Below, piece after piece: positions 18,466-27,687 of a DNA stretch of 64,000 nucleotides. The stretch is taken from positions 1,240,001 through 1,304,000 of the forward strand of contig NZ_MWQN01000001.1 in the NCBI RefSeq assembly GCF_002024165.1. Direction: 5' to 3'. The first letter of the stretch is position 1. Every line of letters starts with the position of its first letter. The stretch comes from Embleya scabrispora. GTDB taxonomy: Bacteria > Actinomycetota > Actinomycetes > Streptomycetales > Streptomycetaceae. Both the position numbers and the translations under genes were made by a program. The notes under the pieces are model-generated. The model was not told the DNA's origin and ran no database searches. It worked only from the letters and a program-made list of their open reading frames with translations.

Positions 18466-18491
18466 AAAAACCTACTGACCACTAGGTTTTT
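18466..18491. promoter_or_regulatory. palindromic operator before GH3 gene
   Basis: AAAAACCTA (18466-18474) and TAGGTTTTT (18483-18491) form a perfect 9-base inverted repeat with an 8-base spacer. It ends three bases before GAGGA and nine before the ATG of the glycosidase, so a repressor bound here would block initiation. No adjacent regulator gene explains it. Confidence 0.55.
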
Positions 18492-18500
18492 GGAGGACCC

Positions 18501-20315
18501 ATGACCGAGACCACCGCACGCACCCGCTTCCGGGCCGCGACCTGCCCCTACGAGGACGCGTCGTTGTCGATCGAGGAGCGGGTGGAGGATCTGCTCGGCC
18601 GGATGACGGTCGCCGAGAAGGCCGGTCTGATGTTCCAGACCATCGCGGTCATGGGCCCCGAGGGAACGCTGCTCGACGACCCGGACACGCTGCCGTTCGG
18701 GTTCACCGTCCGGCAGATGATCGCCGACAAGGGGATGAACCACTTCAACCTGATGGGCGGCGGTCGCCCCGAGCACATCGCGCAGTGGCACAACCGGATC
18801 CAGGAATTGGCCCTGGAGACCCGGTTGGGCATCCCGATCACGCTGTCCACGGACCCCCGGCACCACTTCACCGACAACCCCGGCACCGCCGCGTACGCCG
18901 AGGGTTTCTCCCAGTACCCCGAGACGCTGGGCCTGGCCGCGATCGGCGACGCGGACCTGGTCCGCGAGTTCGCCGACCTGATGCGGCGCGAATACCTCGC
19001 GGTCGGCATCCGGCTCGCGCTGCACCCGCAGATCGACCTGGCCACCGAGCCGCGCTGGTCGCGGATCAACGGCACCTTCGGCGAGGACGCCGAACTGACC
19101 GGCAAGCTCGTCGCCGCCTACATCCGGGGCGCCCAGGGCGAGACGCTGAACACCACGTCGGTGGCCTGCATGACCAAACACTTCCCCGGCGGCGGCCCGC
19201 AACTCGACGGCGAGGACCCGCACTTCGCGTACGGGCGCGAGCAGGTCTACCCGGGCGACAACTTCGACTACCACCTGGCGCCGTTCAAGGAGGCGCTGGC
19301 GGCCGGCACGTCGCAGATGATGCCGTACTACGGGATGCCGATCGGGACCGAGCACGAGGAGGTCGCGTTCGGCTTCAACCGGGGCGTCATCACCGGCCTG
19401 CTCCGGGAACGACTCGGCTTCGACGGCATCGTGTGCACCGACTGGGGCCTGATCTCCGACGCGAACATCATGGGCCAGACCATGCCCGCCCGGGCCTGGG
19501 GCGTGGAGGAGCTGTCCGTGCCCGACCGGGTGCTGCGCGTCCTGGAGGCGGGCTGCGACCAGTTCGGCGGCGAGAACGTCCCCGAGCAGGTCGTCGCGCT
19601 GGTCGAGGCGGGTCGGCTCACCGAGGAGCGGCTCGACGTGTCGGCGCGGCGCCTGCTCCGGGAGAAGTTCGTGCTCGGCCTGTTCGACCACCCCTTCGTC
19701 GACCCGGCCGGCGCCGCCGCGTCCGTCGGCACGCCCGCCGGCATCGCCGCCGGGCTGCGCGCGCAGAGCAGGTCGGTCACCGTGCTGAAGAACGCGGCGC
19801 CCGAGAACGACACCCGACGCGGCGAGCCGATCCTGCCGTTGGCCGAGGGCACGCGCGTGTACGTCCGGGGCCTGGACGCCGAGGTGGCGGCCGGCTACGG
19901 CACGGTCGTGGCCACGCCCGAGGAGGCCGACGTGGCGATCGTCCGGGTCAAGACCCCGTTCGAGCCCCGCGAGGGCGGCTTCGAACAGTTCTTCCACGCG
20001 GGTTCGCTGGAGTTCGACGCGGTCGAGCTGGCCGCGATCCTGGAGCTGTGCGCGACGGTGCCCACCGTCGTGGACGTGTACCTGGAGCGCCCGGCGGTGC
20101 TCCCGGAGATCGCCGAGGCCGCCGCCGCGCTGGTGGCGAACTACGGCTGCGCCGACGGCCCGCTGCTCGACGCGCTGTTCGGTCGGGTACGACCCGAGGG
20201 CAACCTGCCGTTCGAACTGCCGCGCTCGATGGCCGACGTACGCGCGCAGCGCTCGGACGTGCCCCGGGACGGAAAGGACCCGGTCTTCCCGTTCGGCCAC
20301 GGGCTGCGCTACTGA
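18501..20315 (+). CDS. glycoside hydrolase family 3 beta-glucosidase-like enzyme
   Basis: A 604-residue enzyme that should release terminal beta-linked sugars. The N-terminal TIM-barrel domain (residues about 30-360) has the family motifs ACMTKHFPGGGP and GFDGIVCTDWG; the aspartate of the latter is the expected nucleophile. A second alpha/beta sandwich domain follows (SRSVTVLKNAAPEND; DVAIVRVKTPFEPREGG) and the protein ends VFPFGHGLRY, the normal family end. There is no signal peptide, so it acts in the cytoplasm, probably on imported oligosaccharides or glycosylated metabolites. It is controlled by the palindrome overlapping its leader. Confidence 0.92.
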   Translation: MTETTARTRFRAATCPYEDASLSIEERVEDLLGRMTVAEKAGLMFQTIAVMGPEGTLLDDPDTLPFGFTVRQMIADKGMNHFNLMGGGRPEHIAQWHNRIQELALETRLGIPITLSTDPRHHFTDNPGTAAYAEGFSQYPETLGLAAIGDADLVREFADLMRREYLAVGIRLALHPQIDLATEPRWSRINGTFGEDAELTGKLVAAYIRGAQGETLNTTSVACMTKHFPGGGPQLDGEDPHFAYGREQVYPGDNFDYHLAPFKEALAAGTSQMMPYYGMPIGTEHEEVAFGFNRGVITGLLRERLGFDGIVCTDWGLISDANIMGQTMPARAWGVEELSVPDRVLRVLEAGCDQFGGENVPEQVVALVEAGRLTEERLDVSARRLLREKFVLGLFDHPFVDPAGAAASVGTPAGIAAGLRAQSRSVTVLKNAAPENDTRRGEPILPLAEGTRVYVRGLDAEVAAGYGTVVATPEEADVAIVRVKTPFEPREGGFEQFFHAGSLEFDAVELAAILELCATVPTVVDVYLERPAVLPEIAEAAAALVANYGCADGPLLDALFGRVRPEGNLPFELPRSMADVRAQRSDVPRDGKDPVFPFGHGLRY

Positions 20316-20334
20316 CCCGTCCGCCCCGACGCCC

Positions 20335-20373
20335 GTGGGGGCCGGCCGACTCATCCCGTTGCTCGGCCCCCAC
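20335..20373 (+). terminator. hairpin terminator of GH3 gene
   Basis: Arms GTGGGGGCCG (20335-20344) and CGGCCCCCAC (20364-20373) form a perfect 10-base-pair stem 20 bases past the stop. Confidence 0.6.
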
Positions 20374-20453
20374 CCGCCCCGATCGACCCGTACCGGAAAC
20401 GCCCGACACGCACCGGTTCACCATTGCCGCCCGCGCCTGCTTAGGCTGCTGCC

Positions 20454-21032
20454 ATGGGTAGCGAGCGGCGGGAGTGCGTGGCCCTCTCCGTGCCCGCGAC
20501 CGCCCGGGCACTGCGGCTGTACCGGCTTCGCGCCGTCACGGTGACGGTCGTGGGTGCGGCGTGCACCGGGGCGTGGTTCGCGATCCTGTCCGCCGGCGAC
20601 GACGGGGGCGACGGCGCGGCCCTGGGCGGCTGGGGCATGGTCCCGCTCGTGGTCGGCGTGGCGGCCCTGGTGATCGGAATCGGCGCGCTCGTCCTGGCCC
20701 GGCGCATGCGGCGCACGCTGGCCCGGTATCCCTGGGTCACCTGCTCCTGCCGGTTCCGCGATCCCGCCGACGGGGACGGCGCGTGGGGGCCGCCGCTGGT
20801 GATCGGCGACCGCGCCGGCGACGGCACGCAGTACGCGCTGACCGTGGTGTCCATGTCGCACCGCTGGTGGCACCTGCACAAGTGCGACGGCGGCGACGTG
20901 TGGTTCGCGGGCGATCCCGCGCACGGGGGCGTGGTCTCCCCGCCGGGTGGCGAACTCCTGCTGTGGACCCGGCCGAGCCGACTCGGCCGCAGCAGCCGAC
21001 CCGCACGCCGGGCGAACCCGGCGGGAGCCTGA
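20454..21032 (+). CDS. hypothetical two-helix membrane protein
   Basis: A 192-residue protein with two membrane segments, at about residues 28-48 (VTVTVVGAACTGAWFAILSA) and 60-82 (GMVPLVVGVAALVIGIGALVLA). A cytoplasmic domain follows (TLARYPWVTCSCRFRD; SMSHRWWHLHKCDGGDVWFAGDP). The C-terminal domain resembles those of other actinomycete membrane proteins of unknown function. It stands between a glycosidase gene and a convergent DUF1707 gene, with no operon partner. Confidence 0.75.
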   Translation: MGSERRECVALSVPATARALRLYRLRAVTVTVVGAACTGAWFAILSAGDDGGDGAALGGWGMVPLVVGVAALVIGIGALVLARRMRRTLARYPWVTCSCRFRDPADGDGAWGPPLVIGDRAGDGTQYALTVVSMSHRWWHLHKCDGGDVWFAGDPAHGGVVSPPGGELLLWTRPSRLGRSSRPARRANPAGA

Positions 21033-21086
21033 GCCGACGCCCTCCATCCGAGCTGTCCGATCCCCGCCCGCCGCCGGCCGGCCGCG

Positions 21087-21722
21087 TCACTTCACCACGC
21101 GCAGGCTGATCGGATAGCGCATCACGTCGCCGCCCGCCGCCCGCGCCCCGCCGATGATCGCGCAGACCGCGATGGCCGAGTACATGGCGCCGATCAGCAC
21201 GTCGCCCACATCGCCGAGCAGGGACAGGAGCGGAGCGAGCACGAACGAGAGCAGACAGGTCAGTTGGAAGTTGAGCGCCGCGCTCGCGTTGTCCCGCACG
21301 AACGGCGACTCCCTGCCCGCGCTCCGGCGGATCAGGAACGGACCCAGTACCGGAGCGCAGAACCCGCTCCAGTGCGCCGCCGCGCTCCACCCCCGCTCGC
21401 GCCCCGGCTGCATGCGCGCGAACCGCCCCACCGGTCGGTTGAGCCACCACGGCGGCGGCCCCGGCATCGGGCGCGGCACGAGCAGCGGCGGTGCGACCGG
21501 CATCGGCATCAGCAGGTCTTCAAGCAGCTTCTCCAGATCCGCCCGGGTCTTCCCCGCCAGCGCGGAGGCCACCCGTTCCTCGAACTCGTCGGCGGTCAAC
21601 CGGCCTTCGCCGAACGCGAACTTCAAGTGCTCGATCGTGCGCTCACGATCCGCGTCACCCACCCGCATGTGCGGGGGCATGCCGTACCAATGGGGTGGGT
21701 GAGGACCGGAATTCGGGTGCAT
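21087..21722 (-). CDS. DUF1707 and DUF4870-like membrane protein
   Basis: A 211-residue protein; GAGGAGC lies just before the ATG. Residues about 20-70 are a DUF1707 domain (MRVGDADRERTIEHLKFAFGEGRLTADEFEERVASA), common at the N terminus of actinobacterial membrane proteins. The C-terminal part has three membrane helices with the DUF4870 pattern (AHWSGFCAPVLGPFLI; SPFVRDNASAALNFQLTCLL; LIGAMYSAIAVCAIIGG). The function is unknown. It is divergent from the beta-propeller lipoprotein gene. Confidence 0.88.
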   Translation of the reverse strand: MHPNSGPHPPHWYGMPPHMRVGDADRERTIEHLKFAFGEGRLTADEFEERVASALAGKTRADLEKLLEDLLMPMPVAPPLLVPRPMPGPPPWWLNRPVGRFARMQPGRERGWSAAAHWSGFCAPVLGPFLIRRSAGRESPFVRDNASAALNFQLTCLLSFVLAPLLSLLGDVGDVLIGAMYSAIAVCAIIGGARAAGGDVMRYPISLRVVK

Positions 21723-21948
21723 GCGCGGCTCCTCTCGCTGTGCACACGGCTCCGTACAGCATGCGCCGTCGACGGAGCGTGGTCCATCAGGGATAACCCT
21801 TGGCCCGACCCCGAGACAACAGCCGCAAGGATGACCCGGATCCGCCGTACGGCGGCTGTCCCGCGGCCGGCGGCGCACCCGTCCGGGCCGGTTTCCCACC
21901 CCTTCGGCGGCGAGGGAACCGTTCCGCGAGCCGCTCCGTCACAGGGCC

Positions 21949-24219
21949 ATGCGAATCCACGACGGTTCCACGCGCGGGGCCGCGGCCCTGCCGATATTCG
22001 TGCTGGCGGCGGGACTCGTCGTCGGCGGCTGCACCTCTTCCGGCGGCGGTGCCAAGCCGGACCCGGAGCGCACGACCACCACGAACGCCGAGTCGGTACG
22101 GCTGACCGCGTTCGACTCGTGTGGCGCGCTGGTCGACGACTTCCGCGCGGCGGCGCTGCGGACCGTCGACGAGCCCGTCGAGGCGGTGCCCGTCGCCGGC
22201 GAGCCGATCGCCGGCGCACCGGCCGCCGCGCCCAAGGCGGCGGAGGGCATGTCGGCGGATCGAGCCGCGCCCGCCGCGCCCACCACGCCGGAACACTCGA
22301 CCACGAACACCCAGGAGGTCGGTGTCGACGAACCCGACCTGGTCAAGAGCGACGGGCGACGGGTGCTGACCGTGGCCAACGGGCGGTTGACCGTGGTCGA
22401 CACCGACACCCACAAGGTCACCGGGTCGCTGGCGGTGCCGGGGGCGCGCGCGACCGAGCTGTTGTTGTCCGGCGACCGGGCGCTGCTGATCCTGGACGGC
22501 GGCCCGAGCCTGCCGAAGGGCAAGGGCGGTTCGGGCAAGATGGCGCCGATCCCGGGCGATCCGGGGCTGCCGGGGACGAACATGCAGGCACGCTTCGTCC
22601 TGGTCGACCTCACCGCCGCGCCGCGAACCCTGGGCGACCTGACCGTGGACGGCGCCTACGCCGACGCCCGGCAGGTCGGCAGCACCGCGCGCATCGTGGT
22701 TCGCTCCCGTCCGCGCCTGAACATGTCGACGTACCGGACCCGGGACAGGGACAAGGCCGTCGACCGGATCCGCCGCTCGACCGTCGGGGACTGGCTGCCG
22801 CAGTTCACGCTCGTCGCGAACGGCCGTACCGAGTCCGGCAACCTGGTCGGCTGCGACCGGGTCAGCCGCCCGGCGAGCCGGGCGGGCGAGCCGGGACACA
22901 CCGGCGCCGCGACGCTGAGCGTGTTGTCCTTCGACCTGACCCGCGACCTGGACAAGGGCGATCCGGTGACGGTGGCCGCCGACGTGGACAACGTCTACGC
23001 CTCGGAGTCCAACCTGTACCTGGCGACCACGACCTCGCGGCGCGCCGTCTCGAAGGACGCGAAGGTGATCGGCGGCGGCCCGCCGAGCACGACCACCGCG
23101 ATCAACCAGCTCGACATCTCCGGCAAGGGCACCCCGAAGCTGGTCGCCACCGGCGTGGTCTCCGGCACGATGGTCAACCAGTACGCGATGTCCGAACTCG
23201 GCGGCAACCTGCGGGTGGCGACGACCCTGCGCCCGGGCGACCCGAGCATCCCGCAGAGCGGCCCCGGCGACGTCCCGCCCGGCGACACCGCCCGAAGCAC
23301 CACCGCACCGGGCACCGCCAAGCCCGGCACCTTCGCGCCGAGCACCGCCCAGGGCGGCGCGGCCCCGGCCGACTCGGTGCCCGGCAGCGCGCCCAACGGC
23401 TCGTCCGGGTCCGCCATCGCACCGAGCGACGGCACCGACACCCGGCCCACCTCGCCGAGCATGCCGAGCGCCCGGCCGTCGACCGCGCCGCCGCCGCCGA
23501 TCGCCCCACGTTCGAGCAGCGAATCGGCGATCACCGTCCTGGCCCGCAACGGCGACAGGCTGACGCAGATCGGCCGGGTGGGCGGACTCGGCCGCACCGA
23601 GCGGATCATGGGCGTGCGCTTCGCCGGACCGATCGCCTACGTGGTGACCTTCCGGCAGACCGACCCGCTGTACACGATCGACCTGAGCGACCCGCGCAAT
23701 CCCCGCACCGTCGGCGAACTGAAGATCAACGGCTACTCGGCCTACCTGCACCCGATCGCCGACGGCCGGCTGATCGGCGTCGGCCAGGACGCCACCGACA
23801 GCGGCGCGCGCCTGGGCACCCAGGTGTCCCTGTTCGACGTACGCACCCCGGCCGATCCGACCCGGGTCGCGCAGTACACGATCCCCAACGGCAGTTCGCA
23901 GGCCGAACAGGACGCGCACGCGTTCCTGTACTGGCCCAAGGACGGCACCGTGGTGGTGCCGGTCACCGGTGCCTACTCGACACCCGACCGGTCGCAGATC
24001 GCCCCCGGCGAGAAGTACCCGGGCACGCGCGGCACCTACGCGCTGGTGTTGCGCGTCGACGGCACCCGGATCGTCGAGGTGGGCCGGGTCACCCACCCCG
24101 ACTCCAGGATCCTGCGCTCGCTGGTGGTGAGCGACGAGTTGTGGACGGTCTCGGCCGCGGGCGTCTCCGTCGACCGGCTCGCCGACGTACGCCAGGTGGC
24201 CTGGATCCCGATCGGCTGA
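21949..24219 (+). CDS. beta-propeller domain lipoprotein
   Basis: A 756-residue exported lipoprotein. The signal peptide ends in a lipobox (VVGG-Cys, Cys28), so it should be anchored on the outer face of the membrane. The body matches the secreted beta-propeller family of archaea and actinobacteria: TNTQEVGVDEPDLVKSDGRR (residues about 119-138) is the family hallmark, followed by repeated propeller strands (RVLTVANGRLTVVDTDTHK; GRLIGVGQDATDSGARLGTQ). A long Pro/Thr/Ser/Gly-rich insert interrupts the middle (about 430-530). The binding partner is unknown. Confidence 0.9.
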   Translation: MRIHDGSTRGAAALPIFVLAAGLVVGGCTSSGGGAKPDPERTTTTNAESVRLTAFDSCGALVDDFRAAALRTVDEPVEAVPVAGEPIAGAPAAAPKAAEGMSADRAAPAAPTTPEHSTTNTQEVGVDEPDLVKSDGRRVLTVANGRLTVVDTDTHKVTGSLAVPGARATELLLSGDRALLILDGGPSLPKGKGGSGKMAPIPGDPGLPGTNMQARFVLVDLTAAPRTLGDLTVDGAYADARQVGSTARIVVRSRPRLNMSTYRTRDRDKAVDRIRRSTVGDWLPQFTLVANGRTESGNLVGCDRVSRPASRAGEPGHTGAATLSVLSFDLTRDLDKGDPVTVAADVDNVYASESNLYLATTTSRRAVSKDAKVIGGGPPSTTTAINQLDISGKGTPKLVATGVVSGTMVNQYAMSELGGNLRVATTLRPGDPSIPQSGPGDVPPGDTARSTTAPGTAKPGTFAPSTAQGGAAPADSVPGSAPNGSSGSAIAPSDGTDTRPTSPSMPSARPSTAPPPPIAPRSSSESAITVLARNGDRLTQIGRVGGLGRTERIMGVRFAGPIAYVVTFRQTDPLYTIDLSDPRNPRTVGELKINGYSAYLHPIADGRLIGVGQDATDSGARLGTQVSLFDVRTPADPTRVAQYTIPNGSSQAEQDAHAFLYWPKDGTVVVPVTGAYSTPDRSQIAPGEKYPGTRGTYALVLRVDGTRIVEVGRVTHPDSRILRSLVVSDELWTVSAAGVSVDRLADVRQVAWIPIG

Positions 24220-24281
24220 GCGCCGCCGGGCGTCCCCGAAACGCCTCGTCAAAGGTGGTCTGGTATACCCGGAGCAGCTGA

Positions 24282-24298
24282 TCTGACAGACCATCAGA
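24282..24298. promoter_or_regulatory. possible operator before MaoC gene
   Basis: TCTGA (24282-24286) and TCAGA (24294-24298) form an inverted repeat. A wider GGTCTG/CAGACC pair lies in the same leader. It sits 17 bases before the MaoC start and could be a TetR-type site. Confidence 0.35.
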
Positions 24299-24314
24299 AA
24301 CGATCGGAGCACAC

Positions 24315-24773
24315 ATGGCGGTCACCGTCTTCACCGACCTCCGGCAGATCAAGGACTCGGTGGGCACACACCTGGGCCACAGCGACTGGCTGGAGATCAC
24401 CCAGGAACGGATCAACCTGTTCGCCGACGCGACCGGGGACCACCAGTGGATCCACGTCGACGTGGAGAAGGCGAAGGAGGGTCCGTTCGGCGCGCCGATC
24501 GCACACGGCTACCTGACCCTGGCGCTGTCCAACCTCTTCCTGCCGCAGATCGTCGAGGTGCGCAACATCTCGATGGGGGTGAACTACGGCATGGAGAAGG
24601 TGCGCTTCCCGGCCCCGGTCCCGGTCGGCTCGCGGGTGCGCGGCGGCGCGGAGATCGTGGCGGTCACGGACATCGCCGGGGGTGTCCAGGTGGTCAACCG
24701 GATCACCGTCGAGATCGAGGGGTCGGCCAAGCCCGCCTGCGTGATCGACTCGGTCACCCGCTACCTGCTCTGA
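24315..24773 (+). CDS. MaoC-family (R)-specific enoyl-CoA hydratase-like protein
   Basis: A 152-residue single hotdog-fold protein. The catalytic motif is intact: FADATGDHQWIHVD (residues about 36-49, with Asp-His), followed by FGAPIAHGYLTLAL. In family members Asp and His hydrate the double bond of an enoyl-CoA to the (R)-3-hydroxyacyl-CoA in the cytoplasm. It is a lone gene converging on the old-yellow-enzyme operon and separated from it by two strong hairpins. The acyl chain used cannot be told. Confidence 0.93.
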   Translation: MAVTVFTDLRQIKDSVGTHLGHSDWLEITQERINLFADATGDHQWIHVDVEKAKEGPFGAPIAHGYLTLALSNLFLPQIVEVRNISMGVNYGMEKVRFPAPVPVGSRVRGGAEIVAVTDIAGGVQVVNRITVEIEGSAKPACVIDSVTRYLL

Positions 24774-24813
24774 CCGCCCGCCGCGACACCGACCGCGGTC
24801 GGTGTCCCCGAAC

Positions 24814-24893
24814 GCCGGACGGGCGCGCGTGCGCGACCCGTCCGGCCGTTCCGCTGCCGTGCTCGGCGACGTGTGCCCCGCCGCCGAGCACGG
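24814..24893. terminator. two adjacent hairpin terminators
   Basis: The first stem is GCCGGACGGG/CCCGTCCGGC (24814-24823 and 24837-24846). The second is a perfect 12-base-pair stem (24857-24868 and 24882-24893, CCGTGCTCGGCG type). They lie between convergent MaoC and flavin oxidoreductase genes. Confidence 0.7.
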
Positions 24894-24916
24894 AAGTGGA
24901 AGCACGGCCCCCTCGG

Positions 24917-26089
24917 CTACGCCTCCGGCTCGATCAGCACGCAGCGGGTGCGGCTGTAGATCGTCGGCATGCATTTGTTGCAGTGCACGCACAACGACCT
25001 GGTCTTCGGCTCGGCCGCGATGCGGTTGACCAGGTCCGGCTCGCGCAGCACCGCGCGGCCCATCGCCACGAACTCGAAGCCCTCGGCCATCGCCAGGTCC
25101 ATCGTGTCCCGGTTGGTGATGCCGCCGAGCAGGATCAGCGGCAGCTTCAACTCGGCCCGGAACTGCCGGGCTGAGGCCAGCAGATACGCCTCCTCGTAGG
25201 GATACGACCGCAGGATGCGCTTGCCGATCAGCTTGACCCCCGTGCGTTGCGGCTGCGGGAAGGTCGCGGCGAACTCCGGCACCGGCGCGTCGCCGCGGAA
25301 GAGGTACATCGGGTTGAGCAGCGAACTGCCCGCGGTCAGCTCCAGCGCGTCCAGCGAGCCGTCCTCCTCCAGCCAGCGCGCGGTTTGGATGCTTTCGTCA
25401 AGCCAGATCCCGCCCGGGACGCCGTCCTCCATGTTGAGCTTGGCGGTCACCGCGATCCGGTCGCCCACCGCGTCGCGCACCGCACGACACACCCCGCGCG
25501 CGACCTTGGCCCGGTTGGCGAGCGAGCCGCCGTACGCGTCCTTGCGGTGGTTGAGCTTGGGGCTGAGGAAGGCGCTGGCGAAGTAGTTGTGGCCCAGGTG
25601 GATCTCCACCGCGTCGAACCCGGCCTCGATCGCGAGCAGCGCGGCCTCGGCGTGCGCACGGGTGATCCGGGCGATGTCCTGCTCGCCGGCGGCCAGCGTG
25701 GTGCGCATGCCCAGCGGGTTGAACATCCGGCCCGCGGACAGGGCCGGCCGGCCGTTGGAGGCGGCGTTGGCCACCGGGCCGGCGTGGCCGATCTGGGCGG
25801 AGACCGCGGCGCCCTCGGCGTGCACCGCGTCGGTGAGCCGGCGCAGCCCCGGCACCGCCTCGGGGCGCATCCAGATCTGGTGCCGGTCGGTGCGGCCCTC
25901 GGGGGCGACCGCGCAGTAGGCGACGGTGGTCATCCCGATGCCGCCGGCGGCGGGGCGCCGGTGGTACTCGATCAGGTCGTCGGTGACCAGCGCGTCCGGG
26001 GTGGCGCCCTCGAACGTGGCGGCCTTGACGATCCGGTTGCGCAGCGTGAGCGGGCCGAGCTTGGCGGGGGCGAAGACGTCGGGTATCAC
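24917..26089 (-). CDS. NADH:flavin oxidoreductase (old yellow enzyme family)
   Basis: A 390-residue FMN enzyme expected to reduce activated C=C bonds. It opens with the family sequence FAPAKLGPLTLRNRIVKAATFE and has the VEIHLGHNYFASAFLSPKLN and KLNMEDGVPGG barrel motifs. The C terminus holds CVHCNKCMPTIYSRTRC, a cysteine cluster like the iron-sulfur site of 2,4-dienoyl-CoA reductase-type members, but the second flavin/NADPH domain of those enzymes is absent. The GTG start overlaps the stop of the upstream TetR gene (GTGA), so the two are translationally coupled and probably co-induced. Confidence 0.9.
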   Translation of the reverse strand: MIPDVFAPAKLGPLTLRNRIVKAATFEGATPDALVTDDLIEYHRRPAAGGIGMTTVAYCAVAPEGRTDRHQIWMRPEAVPGLRRLTDAVHAEGAAVSAQIGHAGPVANAASNGRPALSAGRMFNPLGMRTTLAAGEQDIARITRAHAEAALLAIEAGFDAVEIHLGHNYFASAFLSPKLNHRKDAYGGSLANRAKVARGVCRAVRDAVGDRIAVTAKLNMEDGVPGGIWLDESIQTARWLEEDGSLDALELTAGSSLLNPMYLFRGDAPVPEFAATFPQPQRTGVKLIGKRILRSYPYEEAYLLASARQFRAELKLPLILLGGITNRDTMDLAMAEGFEFVAMGRAVLREPDLVNRIAAEPKTRSLCVHCNKCMPTIYSRTRCVLIEPEA

Positions 26090-26730
26090 GGGGCACCTCG
26101 TTCGGTACGGGACGGATCGGCCGGGCGCGGGGCGTCCAGGCCGGCGGTGACGAAGGCGGCGACGGTCGCGGCGGCGGGCGGGGGAACGAACGCGTCGGCC
26201 ACGGGTTGGCCGTAGAGCTGGAGCAGCAGGTCGAAGGCGAGCCGCCAGCGGTCGGCGATCTCCCGCTCACCCAGGTCGGGACGGGCACCGGCCAACAGTT
26301 CGCGCCAGGGCCGGTGCCGAAACCACGGGTCGTCCCAGGGCAGTTCCCGCCCGAACAGCACGGTCCGGGCGAGCAGTTGCAGCAACATCGGCCCACTCGG
26401 CTCCCGGGCCAGCCGGTCGAACGGCTCGACGATCACCGTGACCACCTCGGCGACGGTGGGCGTCCACCCGGCCGCCCTGGCCCGGTCCAGCTCGGCCAGC
26501 GGTTCGGCCCACAGCGGGCCGAGGCGCTGTTGCAGCAGCGCGACCACCAGGTCCCGCTTGGACCCGAAGTGGTAGTGCACGGCGGCCGGATTCATCCCCG
26601 CCGCGGCGTTGACCGCCCGCACGGAGACCCTGTCGTAGCCCTGGGCGAGGAAGAGCCGTTCGGCCTCGTCGAGCAGCCGGGCCCGGGATTGTGCGGTCAC
26701 GGCAGGCACCAAACCACGAACCGCCGACAT
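26086..26730 (-). CDS. TetR family regulator of the flavin oxidoreductase operon
   Basis: A 214-residue regulator. The ATG at 26730 (MSAVRGLVPA) is preferred to an upstream TTG at 26736. The helix-turn-helix reads VSVRAVNAAAGMNPAAVHYHFGSK (about residues 35-58), the form seen in TetR proteins such as FadR/CerR-like regulators. It is the first gene of a two-gene operon, its stop overlapping the start of the old-yellow-enzyme gene. A perfect palindrome (26732-26748) sits immediately upstream of its start, which points to autorepression and co-control of the enzyme. Confidence 0.9.
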   Translation of the reverse strand: MSAVRGLVPAVTAQSRARLLDEAERLFLAQGYDRVSVRAVNAAAGMNPAAVHYHFGSKRDLVVALLQQRLGPLWAEPLAELDRARAAGWTPTVAEVVTVIVEPFDRLAREPSGPMLLQLLARTVLFGRELPWDDPWFRHRPWRELLAGARPDLGEREIADRWRLAFDLLLQLYGQPVADAFVPPPAAATVAAFVTAGLDAPRPADPSRTERGAP

Positions 26731-26731
26731 T

Positions 26732-26748
26732 TTCAATCACTGATTGAA
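26732..26748. promoter_or_regulatory. TetR operator, perfect palindrome
   Basis: TTCAATCACTGATTGAA is a perfect inverted repeat around a central C, directly abutting the TetR start. A further half-like TGAATCACTGATGGAA follows to 26760, suggesting a second, weaker site. Confidence 0.65.
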
Positions 26749-26793
26749 TCACTGATGGAACGAGAGCCGACCGCCGGGAAGGAGGCCGGCGGC

Positions 26794-27687
26794 TCAGTGC
26801 TGCGGCACCACCAGGACCGGGCACCGCGCGTGCTCGATCGTGGTCGTCGCGACGTGGCCGACCCAGTGCCGCAGCGGGCCGCGCCGGCGCCGGACGCCGA
26901 CCACGGCCAGCGCGCTGCCGGCCGACGCCTCGACGAGCGTGGCCGCGGCGTCCGCCATGACCGAGTCCGCGCGCACCTCGACGTCGGGGAACCGCTCGCG
27001 TGCCGCCGCCAACGCCTGCTCGAGCGCCGTCGCGTGCACCTCGGCGACCGCCCGCAGATCCGCCTGGCTCGGCCCGGCGAGGCCGGCGTATCCGGGCCAA
27101 CTCCACGCGTGCACCGCGTGCACCGGCAGCCCCCGGTCCCCGGCCGCCTCGAACGCGGCCGTCACCGCCCGCCCGTCACCGTCGCCCTGGACGCCGAGCA
27201 GCACGTCCGCCCCACCCGCCCCGGGCCCCTCGGCCGCCGCCCCGTATCCACCGCGCACGATCAGCAGCGGACACTCGGTACGCGCCGCCAGGTGCCGCGA
27301 CACCGAGCCGAGCAGGAGGCCGACGAACCCGCCGCGCCCCCGCGATCCGGCGACCAGCAACATCGCCCCCTCGGCCGCCGCGAGCAGCGCGTCGCCCGGC
27401 AGGCCGTAGCCCACCCGCGCGTCGACGGCCAGGTGCGGACAACGGCGCAGCGCCGCCGCCGCGGCATCGCGCACCAACTCCTCGGCGGCGCGCCGGGTGT
27501 CCTCGTTCGGCTCCACCGACTCGAACCCCGGCGTGGCCATCGGCACCCGGATCGCGTGCACCACCCGCAGCAGCGCGCCCGCGCGGGCGGCCGCCTCGGC
27601 GGCCCGGGCCAGCGCCCGATCACCGTGCTCCGAACCGTCGATGCCCACCACCACCAGGGGTGTCCCGACCGCACCCGTGTCCGCCAT
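26794..27687 (-). CDS. universal stress protein, two UspA domains
   Basis: A 297-residue cytoplasmic protein of two tandem UspA domains. Domain 1 starts VVVGIDGSEHGDRALARAAE and ends with the ATP-binding signature GSRGRGGFVGLLLGSVSRHL. Domain 2 (from about residue 160) has a poorer version, VVGVRRRRGPLRHWVGHVATTTIEHA, so only the first domain is likely to bind ATP well. GGAGG precedes the ATG at 27687; the GTG at 27693 is less likely. Family members help survival in stationary phase or low oxygen. It stands alone. Confidence 0.92.
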   Translation of the reverse strand: MADTGAVGTPLVVVGIDGSEHGDRALARAAEAAARAGALLRVVHAIRVPMATPGFESVEPNEDTRRAAEELVRDAAAAALRRCPHLAVDARVGYGLPGDALLAAAEGAMLLVAGSRGRGGFVGLLLGSVSRHLAARTECPLLIVRGGYGAAAEGPGAGGADVLLGVQGDGDGRAVTAAFEAAGDRGLPVHAVHAWSWPGYAGLAGPSQADLRAVAEVHATALEQALAAARERFPDVEVRADSVMADAAATLVEASAGSALAVVGVRRRRGPLRHWVGHVATTTIEHARCPVLVVPQH

